Assembly: GCA_028688235.1 (NCBI GenBank)
Contig: JAQTYP010000121.1
Coordinates: forward strand, 1,049 to 8,825
Direction of reading: 5' to 3'
DNA length: 7,777 bases
Source: Methylomonas sp.
Lineage (GTDB): Bacteria; Pseudomonadota; Gammaproteobacteria; Methylococcales; Methylomonadaceae
Below the pieces are notes generated by a model. The model made no database searches. It had not been told where the DNA came from and saw nothing but the letters and a program-made list of their open reading frames with translations. A program made the translations under genes and the position numbers. Positions 1-5,558 of this stretch are shown here, piece after piece (position 1 is the first letter of the stretch; each line of letters opens with the position of its first letter).

Positions 1-644
1 TGCAATAGCGCAGGAAAATCCTCGGCGCGGGAAAGCGTCGTTGGTATCAGCGTGATACCGTCATTACGGGCGCGTTGTTGCAGTGCCTGAAATAGTTCAG
101 TGCCATGCGCGGGATCGAAGATGACCGCAATGGTTTGGGCGTCGGGCAATAGCCGGCGTAACCACAGCCATTGCAAGTCGGCCGAAAAATTCATGCCGAC
201 GCCGGTGGCATTGCTGTGCGTACGCAATTCATCGGTATCCAATACCAAGCCGGCCACTATCGGCGCGCCCTGGACTTGAGCCAACGCCGCCCGCGTGGCC
301 GGTGTGCCTAGCGTCAATACCAGGTTGGCGGGGCGGGAATGCAGTTGTTTGTTCAAATCCAGTTCGTCGGCGTTGCCGCCTAACAGTCGAATTTGGTAAT
401 CCGCCTGTATATTATTTGCCGCCAAATGGCCTTTGAAGCCTTCGAGAGCTTGCTGATAAGGCGGGCTGTCATGGCTTTGCAGCACCAGGATCTCGGTGTC
501 GGCCTGGAGTTGTCCCGCTAATCCCAATCCCAGCCACAAAAACCAACCCATCAGGCTACGCGCCGAAACCGGCGGAGTGCAGTTGCGGCGGTAAGGCGGC
601 AGGATTTGTCGATCGTCGATTAAAATAATGCTGACTAAGGTCAT
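1..644 (-). CDS. ABC-type substrate-binding periplasmic protein, PF04392-like (3' end outside window)
   Basis: Probable periplasmic solute-binding protein of the ABC_sub_bind (PF04392, TrpX-like) family, read from the reverse strand; 214 codons are visible and the frame is still open at the left edge. Family-typical stretches are seen: ILVLQSHDSPPYQQALEGF at the mature N-terminus, LVLTLGTPATRAAL (first-lobe turn), IVAGLVLDTDE, GVGMNFSADLQWLWLRRLLP and IAVIFDP. A signal peptide lies at residues 32-48 (MGWFLWLGLGLAGQLQA, cleavage before DTE). The ATG at 644 is the first in frame after a stop at 696-698, but it puts 31 residues ahead of the signal peptide; the ATG at 551 would start exactly at it. 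Neither has a clear Shine-Dalgarno site. It lies 96 bases downstream of the TonB-dependent receptor on the same strand, so co-transcription is likely. The ligand cannot be told. The family is certain enough; the start is not. Confidence 0.85.
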   Translation of the reverse strand, partial: MTLVSIILIDDRQILPPYRRNCTPPVSARSLMGWFLWLGLGLAGQLQADTEILVLQSHDSPPYQQALEGFKGHLAANNIQADYQIRLLGGNADELDLNKQLHSRPANLVLTLGTPATRAALAQVQGAPIVAGLVLDTDELRTHSNATGVGMNFSADLQWLWLRRLLPDAQTIAVIFDPAHGTELFQALQQRARNDGITLIPTTLSRAEDFPALL

Positions 645-740
645 TATGGGCGATGTGCTAAGCCGCCAGACGGTACGAGAATGTCGAAGTGTGGATCATG
701 GGCAGGACTATGGCTTATGCGGCGTTCTATTTCGGCATCA

Positions 741-2798
741 TCAGAATTCGTAACTCATGCGTATCCGGAAGTTGCGTCCGTCCTGAGCAATGACATCCGG
801 CAGGATAGGCGGACTGGCAGGATCGGCATAACGTTGGTTAAACAGATTGTATAAGCCGCCGCTGAGTTCCAAACCCGGTATCCAGCGCCGAGAAAGCAGC
901 GTGATATTGCTGACGGTGTAGCCTGCGGTTTCGGCGCCGGCATTGGTCGCTCTTTTACTAATGTACTGTACTTCCAGGCCGGCAAAAAGTTTTTCTTGCC
1001 ACAATGGCGCGCTTAGGTTCAGTTTGATCATGTGTTGCGGCGCATTGGCCGGGCTATCGACGCCGCCTATCCGGCTTTGCTGGTAGGTATGGCTCAAACT
1101 GCCTTCGAAGCCTTCATAGCGTCCTTTCAATTGCGTTTCCAGGCCGTGGGCCTCGGCATTGCCCCGGTTCTGAAATTGCCTGACGCCCTGATCGGAGAGG
1201 GTAAGATTGATCAGATCGCTCAAACGGTTGTAATAAGGGCTGATACGCAGATCGGCGTAGTCATTCAGGCGCTGTTCCCAGACGATTTCGTAGGTTTCGA
1301 TTTGTTCCGGCTTCAGGGCGGAATTGCCGATCCAGGGCGTAGAGCCCTGGCAGCAGGTATAAACGCTTTCGAAGGCATTGGGCGCCCTGAAGGCCGTGCC
1401 ATACAGCAGTTTTAGCGTGGTGCCGGTTATGGGCTCGTAGATCAGGCCCAGCCGAGGGTTGAAAGTGTCGCCGAAACTGTCGTAATGGTCCCAGCGGGCG
1501 CCGATGTGCAGATTCAAATTTTGCAAGATCGTCCATTCGTCTTGCAGGTAGACGCCGGCAATACTGCTGGTCTGGCGGTTGTCGGCATAAACGAAGTAAG
1601 GATCGACGTCGTTATTGGCCATCACCTGCAGAAAATTACGCCGAAACTCGCTGCCCAAGGTTAGGCGGTGGCTGTCGAAAAAGCTGTGGCTCAGCAAAAA
1701 TTCACCGCCCAGCCATTGGCCCTGCCACATGTCGCGATTGACGACGCGTTGCGTCGCCGAAAGCCGGTAGGGCAGGACGTCGTCGAACTCGTAGCTATCC
1801 CAGAATAAGCGTCCGGTCAGTTCCCAGTCGCCGGTAAAATTATGCCGGTAATTCAGGTCGGCATAAGCCCGGCGGTCCCGATAATGCGTGTCGGCGTCGC
1901 CGAAGGCGGTGCCGGTGGTGCCGGTCGGCAAATATTTCTGACGCCCCATCCAGCCGCCGCTGAGGGTGAAATCGCCCCAGGCCATTTTGCCGAACAAGCG
2001 CTCGACTTGTTCGCCATCCAGGCCACGGGTCGTGCCTATGCCGGGAAAAATCAGCTCTTCGTGGCCGTCGCTGTGATAATGGCTTGCCGATAGCAGGCCC
2101 TCCATACCATTGGCAAATTTCTTGCCGGCACTGACTTGACCCACATGGCTGTCGTAGCTGGCCATTTCTCCCGCTAGACGCACACCTTGCAAATCCCGCC
2201 CGCGTTGAGTAATGATGTTGACGACGCCGAACAAGGCGCTGCTGCCGTATAGCGACGATGATGGTCCGCGGACGACCTCGACCCGTTCGATGTTTTCGAC
2301 GTCCAGTAAGAAGTCGCGGCCCAGGCCTGCATAATCCTGCAGGCTTTCGTTGACGCGGTGGCCGTCGATCAAAACCAGGACGCGCGTGTTGTAATCGCCC
2401 GGCGGTGCGAAGCCGCGCACGCCGATATGGTTATAGGCGCGATCGTAAGTGTTGACGAATCCCGGCAAACTACCGAGCATGGCGGCCACGGTACGCCAGC
2501 CGTAGCGCTTGATTTTCTCGGCGCTGATGATATCGACCGAAGCGGGGGCCTTGGTGATCGGTTGTTCATGCCGCGACGCGCTAAAGACCGAGGGTAATTC
2601 GTTAAATAACAGAGCTTGTTCATCCGTCGTCGCCTCGAATTGCGGTAGCGCTTCATCCGCATTGACCGGCAGGCATAAAACCAATAGCAAGATGGCCAGA
2701 ATCGGAAAGATAAGCGCAGGAAGCAAATCGATAGTCTGCGTTGGGTTTCGGAATTCGCGGCAAGCCCCGGCGGAACTGATTGGGTTAGCCTGCGTCAT
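741..2798 (-). CDS. TonB-dependent outer-membrane receptor
   Basis: A 685-residue TonB-dependent receptor, a usual length for the CirA/BtuB-like class. A hydrophobic signal segment (about residues 25-47, ending PVNA before DE) follows an unusually long polar N-terminus. A possible TonB box is ELPSVFS (67-73). The plug domain covers about 84-197, with IGVRGF (125-130), VLVLIDGHRVN (140-150), IERVEVVRGPSSSLYGSSAL (170-189) and NIIT. The beta-barrel fills the rest, with GTAFRAPNAFE (467-477), LKPEQIETYEI (495-505) and LYNLFNQRY (649-657), and it ends in the expected aromatic residue (MSYEF). A vicinal pair C482-C483 lies in a predicted outer loop just after the RAPNAFE strand; these are the only cysteines of the mature protein. 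The role is energised uptake or sensing of a ligand at the outer membrane with TonB-ExbB-ExbD. The substrate (siderophore, cobalamin, metal or other) is not readable. The start ATG lacks a good Shine-Dalgarno site. The gene leads a probable operon with the binding-protein gene. Confidence 0.95.
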   Translation of the reverse strand: MTQANPISSAGACREFRNPTQTIDLLPALIFPILAILLLVLCLPVNADEALPQFEATTDEQALLFNELPSVFSASRHEQPITKAPASVDIISAEKIKRYGWRTVAAMLGSLPGFVNTYDRAYNHIGVRGFAPPGDYNTRVLVLIDGHRVNESLQDYAGLGRDFLLDVENIERVEVVRGPSSSLYGSSALFGVVNIITQRGRDLQGVRLAGEMASYDSHVGQVSAGKKFANGMEGLLSASHYHSDGHEELIFPGIGTTRGLDGEQVERLFGKMAWGDFTLSGGWMGRQKYLPTGTTGTAFGDADTHYRDRRAYADLNYRHNFTGDWELTGRLFWDSYEFDDVLPYRLSATQRVVNRDMWQGQWLGGEFLLSHSFFDSHRLTLGSEFRRNFLQVMANNDVDPYFVYADNRQTSSIAGVYLQDEWTILQNLNLHIGARWDHYDSFGDTFNPRLGLIYEPITGTTLKLLYGTAFRAPNAFESVYTCCQGSTPWIGNSALKPEQIETYEIVWEQRLNDYADLRISPYYNRLSDLINLTLSDQGVRQFQNRGNAEAHGLETQLKGRYEGFEGSLSHTYQQSRIGGVDSPANAPQHMIKLNLSAPLWQEKLFAGLEVQYISKRATNAGAETAGYTVSNITLLSRRWIPGLELSGGLYNLFNQRYADPASPPILPDVIAQDGRNFRIRMSYEF

Positions 2799-2923
2799 GG
2801 CATTGTTTCGGCATATGACTCATACGGAAAAAATCAAGCGGTTATTTTATGTAATGTTCATAAGGTTTTGTAATTTACGCAGGATACTACGCAAGCGCAT
2901 GACAGAAATCAACGCCGTTTAAT

Positions 2924-2935
2924 TGCAATATTGCA
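2924..2935. repeat. 12-base perfect palindrome, possible operator
   Basis: TGCAATATTGCA is self-complementary over all 12 bases with no spacer, the form of a dimeric regulator's half-sites rather than an RNA hairpin. It lies between the two divergent start codons, 126 bases from the receptor start and 195 from the HD-GYP start. I do not recognise the regulator. A 12-base palindrome can arise by chance. Confidence 0.3.
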
Positions 2936-3033
2936 TGTGAATTACCAAGTTTGCTAGCCATTTGGCGAATCTTGCGTCTTTTATTCGCCTGGCCACCCGC
3001 GCAAGCGCCGGTTTTTTGTCGAGAGATTGGTTT

Positions 3034-3062
3034 TTGCTGACTGTAGCGTTTACCGCTAATAT
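3034..3062 (+). promoter_or_regulatory. Candidate sigma-70 promoter for the HD-GYP gene
   Basis: A TTGCTG -35-like element (3034-3039) and a TAATAT -10-like element (3057-3062) are separated by exactly 17 bases. Transcription would start near 3069 and leave a leader of about 60 bases before the ATG at 3130. The hexamers match 3 and 4 of 6 consensus bases respectively, so this is plausible but unproven. Confidence 0.35.
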
Positions 3063-3112
3063 GCTTAGCTGAATCGGGAAGCCGAAGCAGGTTTCTCGGG
3101 CTAGACGGCAAT

Positions 3113-3119
3113 AGGAAGG
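3113..3119 (+). promoter_or_regulatory. Ribosome binding site of the HD-GYP gene
   Basis: AGGAAGG ends 10 bases before the ATG at 3130. The spacing is slightly long but acceptable. It supports that start, which also places the first residues (MIKKIDVSELRPGMYV) exactly where the DUF3391 domain begins. Confidence 0.7.
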
Positions 3120-3129
3120 TATACCGGTT

Positions 3130-4332
3130 ATGATCAAAAAAATCGACGTGTCTGAACTGCGTCCGGGCATGTATGTCCACGATCTGAATCGAGAATGGTT
3201 AAGCCATCCCTTTTTACGCAACCGCTTTCTGCTGGAGTCGGGGCGCGATGTCGAAAGAATAGCCGAGCTTGGCGTCAGTCACGTCTACATCGATACCTTA
3301 TTGGGGCGGGACGTTGTGGCAATGCATGCGGACGACGTTGAACCGCTTAATGGCGACAAGCTGCATGAACTGGCTAGCACATTGAAGCGGAACCCTCCGC
3401 GAGTTTCGGTGCTGGAGGAAATTCGCCAGGCCAAACACATCGTCAAGGAGGCCAATGTAATGGTTCACGATATCTTGCACGATTGCCGTCTGGGCAAACA
3501 AATCGAACTGGAAAAAACCCAGCCCATAGTGGCCGCTATCACCGAATCCATTTTTCGCAATCCGGATGCCATCGTCAGCCTGCTCAGGCTCAAGCGGGCA
3601 GATAAATATACCTACCAACACTCCGTGGCCGTCGGTACGCTGTTGATCAGCTTTTGCAACGCGTTGGCCGTCGACAAGGCCGAAATAGAGCTGGCGGGCA
3701 TAGGCGGCCTGTTGCACGACATAGGCAAAATGAAAATCCCGGTCAACATCCTCAACAAGCCCGGAAAACTCAGCGAATCGGAATTCGCGATCATGAAAAA
3801 GCATGTGGAAGAAGGCCGGGCAATACTGGAAAACACGCGGGGAATTTCGCAGATATCGATAGACATTGTCGCCGAGCATCACGAACGCTACGACGGCAGC
3901 GGTTACCCCCTGGGCTTGAAAGGCAGCGAGATCAGTCGCTACGGCCAAATGGCCGCTATCGTCGATTTCTACGATGCGGTAACTTCGGCGCGGATATATC
4001 ACTCGGGCAGCGAGCCGACGGCCGTATTAAAACTATTATTGGAAGGCGGCGGACGGCATTTCGATATTCCGCTGGTGCATAACTTTATACGCGCCGTTGG
4101 CATTTACCCGGTAGGCACTTTAGTCAGGTTGGAGAATGACGATTTGGCTGTCGTTGTCGAACAGCACCACGAAGACTTGTTACGCCCTAAAGTCAAATCC
4201 ATCTTCAATTGCCGATTGCGCAGCTTCATTCGCCCCAAGGATTACGATCTATCTCAGTCTGGCTGTCAGCAACGCATAGTTGGTTATGAGCCGGCTTCCC
4301 GTTGGCGCATCGAGCCTAACGCATATTTATGA
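3130..4332 (+). CDS. HD-GYP domain protein with N-terminal DUF3391, probable c-di-GMP phosphodiesterase
   Basis: A 400-residue soluble protein with no signal peptide or membrane segment. Residues about 3-130 match DUF3391 (opening IDVSELRPGMYVHDL), a domain usually found fused to HD-GYP. The HD-GYP domain spans about 155-330. Its metal and substrate motifs look intact: H164 (YQHSVAVG), H196-D197 in LLHDIGK, H225, H250-H251 and HHERYDGSGYP (250-260), and D279/D282 in IVDFYDAVTSARIY. The family hydrolyses cyclic di-GMP to pGpG or GMP, so the protein should lower c-di-GMP and favour motility over biofilm; intact motifs argue for activity. A tail of about 70 residues (331-400) carries no domain I recognise. 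It is transcribed divergently from the receptor and convergently with the 4391-5224 gene, so it is probably monocistronic. The shared upstream region raises possible co-regulation with the receptor, which is inference. Confidence 0.94.
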   Translation: MIKKIDVSELRPGMYVHDLNREWLSHPFLRNRFLLESGRDVERIAELGVSHVYIDTLLGRDVVAMHADDVEPLNGDKLHELASTLKRNPPRVSVLEEIRQAKHIVKEANVMVHDILHDCRLGKQIELEKTQPIVAAITESIFRNPDAIVSLLRLKRADKYTYQHSVAVGTLLISFCNALAVDKAEIELAGIGGLLHDIGKMKIPVNILNKPGKLSESEFAIMKKHVEEGRAILENTRGISQISIDIVAEHHERYDGSGYPLGLKGSEISRYGQMAAIVDFYDAVTSARIYHSGSEPTAVLKLLLEGGGRHFDIPLVHNFIRAVGIYPVGTLVRLENDDLAVVVEQHHEDLLRPKVKSIFNCRLRSFIRPKDYDLSQSGCQQRIVGYEPASRWRIEPNAYL

Positions 4333-4390
4333 CGTGAAGGGTGCTTGGGCTTTCCGATAGGGACGCTTCTCATTTTTCGATCGAAACCGA

Positions 4391-5224
4391 TCATCGCTTG
4401 TCCGGCGTTTTTTTCGGTAATTTGACCAGCTGTTTCAGTCGGCCACTTAACGATTTGGTAGGCGTGTCGGTCGCCTCGTTTCCGAGCTGCGTGCCTCGGA
4501 GCAGCGCCAATTCCTCTTTGTGATGTTGTTCCACTAGCTTTTGTATGTGCTGGCGGTTCAGGCCCGCCATTTCCAGGCGCATGAATTCGCTATCCTTGCG
4601 CAGCATGAAGCGGGCGATCTCGTCCAGAAGTTCGTCGTTTACGTCTTCCGGTGAGAAGGATTTTTTATAGATATTGAAGTTTTCGTAATTATTGATCAAA
4701 AGCTGAATCTTCGAATGTTCGTAATCCACCTCGAACTTAAAACGGACCGGTATCTTGCGCGTGATACTGAAACAGGCGAGCTGCATGATGCTGCGGTTAT
4801 CGAGCAGTTTCCAGTCGAAATTGACGTTGCGAGAGGTTAAAAAAGCCACTTCCCGTTCGATCCGGCCTTGACTTTCCAGGTTGTAGCTAAACGAACCGGG
4901 GCCTACGCAGTAAAACAACACATTGATTTGCATCAGTCTATCGAAGTCGGCAAAGCCGCCGTGGTTATCGGTATAAATTTTGTAATCCTGTTGTGTCAGC
5001 GGGCCGAATTGCGGATATTTGGAACTGTATTGATCGACGACGATCGCGTGTTCGAGGATATTCAGATATTCGACCAATTCCTTCATGAAGTTGAAGGATT
5101 TTTGCATCACCGGCAATAGCGATTCCTTATAATGATCGTCGCGCTGTTTTTGCAGGCTGACTTTCGTTTGTCGCTGTTGTTGTTTTTCAGCGGCTTCTTG
5201 CTTCAACTGATCGAGAATACCCAT
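4391..5224 (-). CDS. Uncharacterised soluble protein (277 aa)
   Basis: I do not recognise a named family. The protein is predicted cytosolic, with no signal peptide or membrane span. Residues 2-35 (MGILDQLKQEAAEKQQQRQ...) form a polar, Gln/Lys/Glu-rich helix, likely coiled coil. A mixed core (about 36-190) contains aromatic beta-like stretches such as NVLFYCVGPGSFSYNL (101-116) and IPVRFKFEVDYEHSKIQLLI (158-177). A helical segment (about 195-243) is followed by a basic, proline-containing tail ending LVKLPKKTPDKR. The layout recalls uncharacterised proteins opening MGILDQLKQEA in other gammaproteobacteria, but that is memory, not a search. I chose the ATG at 5224 because TTCCTT on the plus strand (AAGGAA on the coding strand) lies 5 bases ahead. 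The longer reading frame, opening at 5287, adds 21 residues without such support. The gene stands alone and converges on the HD-GYP gene; the 58-base gap shows no convincing terminator. Confidence 0.85.
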   Translation of the reverse strand: MGILDQLKQEAAEKQQQRQTKVSLQKQRDDHYKESLLPVMQKSFNFMKELVEYLNILEHAIVVDQYSSKYPQFGPLTQQDYKIYTDNHGGFADFDRLMQINVLFYCVGPGSFSYNLESQGRIEREVAFLTSRNVNFDWKLLDNRSIMQLACFSITRKIPVRFKFEVDYEHSKIQLLINNYENFNIYKKSFSPEDVNDELLDEIARFMLRKDSEFMRLEMAGLNRQHIQKLVEQHHKEELALLRGTQLGNEATDTPTKSLSGRLKQLVKLPKKTPDKR

Positions 5225-5229
5225 GTCGA

Positions 5230-5235
5230 TTCCTT
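5230..5235 (-). promoter_or_regulatory. Ribosome binding site deciding the start of the 277-aa protein
   Basis: The coding strand reads AAGGAA, then 5 bases, then ATG. This is a strong site at good spacing, and the protein that follows opens naturally with MGILDQLKQEA. It favours the start at 5224 over the upstream in-frame ATG at 5287. Confidence 0.75.
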
Positions 5236-5266
5236 GTTTGCCCTGGGAGAGTGGGGTTATTGTAAA

Positions 5267-5296
5267 AAAAGCCGGCGTTCGTTGCATCGGGCTTTT
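5267..5296 (-). terminator. Hairpin with T-run, possible leader hairpin or terminator
   Basis: On the minus strand AAAAGCC pairs with GGCTTTT across a 16-base loop, and the right arm runs into seven Ts followed by ACA. That is terminator-like, but the stem has only three G-C pairs and the loop is large. No minus-strand gene ends just upstream. If real, it would sit in the leader of the 277-aa protein gene. Confidence 0.25.
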
Positions 5297-5381
5297 ATGT
5301 CCGCCGTCAAATTAACATCATGCGAGTATACGGTAAAGGCGGGATGATCGAATGGCGTCCTGAGCTTTTTCGATATTTTTT

Positions 5382-5408
5382 GGCAGGCTGTGAAGGCTAT
5401 GAAGGCTG
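5382..5408 (+). repeat. Three imperfect 9-base tandem units
   Basis: GGCAGGCTG, TGAAGGCTA and TGAAGGCTG follow each other without gaps, each with AGGCT at the same position. The last two differ in one base. The unit length is three codons and keeps frame within the small ORF 5320-5484, giving Glu-Gly-Tyr then Glu-Gly-Cys. It could equally be replication slippage in non-coding DNA. Confidence 0.5.
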
Positions 5409-5411
5409 CAT

Positions 5412-5450
5412 ATTGCCGACTATGGCTCTAATCGACAGCGAATCGGCAAT
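5412..5450. repeat. 8-base inverted repeat around a 23-base loop
   Basis: ATTGCCGA (5412-5419) is the exact reverse complement of TCGGCAAT (5443-5450). No T-run follows on either strand, so it is not an intrinsic terminator. It could be a regulator's spaced half-sites, a leader hairpin, or chance. Confidence 0.35.
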
Positions 5451-5558
5451 TTCCGGTTGCGACAAAAAATCGCCGTACTCGTGACGGCTTAGCGCGATAA
5501 AATCCTCTCTCGTCGCTCGGCTGAGCCGTAGCCTAAATAAAATCCTTGTTTAACCGTC

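Larger units (their letters stand above)
2799..3129. other. Divergent intergenic region between receptor and HD-GYP genes
   Basis: These 331 bases separate two divergently read genes and must hold both promoters. The receptor side (2840-2880) is AT-rich. A weak minus-strand promoter candidate is TTACAA (2868-2873) and TAAAAT (2844-2849), 18 bases apart. A perfect 12-base palindrome, TGCAATATTGCA, sits at 2924-2935 near the middle. A plus-strand promoter candidate lies at 3034-3062. I do not see a Fur box, a cobalamin riboswitch or a c-di-GMP riboswitch, though weak versions could be missed by eye. Minus-strand ORFs that cross this region and run into the HD-GYP gene look like chance. Confidence 0.6.
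5225..5558. other. Divergent intergenic region upstream of yheS
   Basis: These 334 bases lie between two divergent genes. They hold: an inverted repeat AAAAGCC/GGCTTTT (5267-5273 and 5290-5296); three 9-base units around AGGCT (5382-5408); an 8-base inverted repeat ATTGCCGA/TCGGCAAT (5412-5419 and 5443-5450); and an 11-base dyad CGGCTGAGCCG (5518-5528). A plus-strand ORF of 54 codons runs 5320-5484 without a visible ribosome binding site. A minus-strand TTGACG at 5305-5310 could be a -35 box for the 277-aa protein, but no good -10 follows it. I find no clear promoter for yheS. Confidence 0.6.

Noticed and set aside
1032..1415. A 127-codon plus-strand open frame antisense to the receptor
   Set aside because: It sits within barrel-coding sequence with family motifs on the other strand and has no motif of its own.
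2785..2823. A 12-codon minus-strand ORF overlapping the receptor start, as a possible regulatory upstream ORF
   Set aside because: It has no ribosome binding site and is short enough to be chance.
2996..3017. GCGCAAGCGC followed by CGG and a run of six Ts, as an intrinsic terminator
   Set aside because: The loop would be two bases, and no plus-strand gene ends upstream.
3040..3129. A c-di-GMP or cobalamin riboswitch ahead of the HD-GYP gene or the receptor
   Set aside because: The conserved core sequences of these riboswitches are not visible on either strand of the intergenic region.
2887..3221. Two overlapping minus-strand frames of about 100 codons across the HD-GYP start
   Set aside because: They overlap each other and the N-terminal coding part of the HD-GYP gene, and neither product resembles a protein family.
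3298..4002. A 234-codon minus-strand open frame antisense to the HD-GYP gene
   Set aside because: It lies fully within a gene with all catalytic motifs intact, has no recognisable domain and is explained by codon composition of the real frame.
4375..4392. TTTCGATCGAAA palindrome and a GATCG/CGATC stem in the convergent gap, as a bidirectional terminator
   Set aside because: The stem is only 5 pairs, overlaps the stop codon of the minus-strand gene, and no T-run follows it in the right place on either strand.
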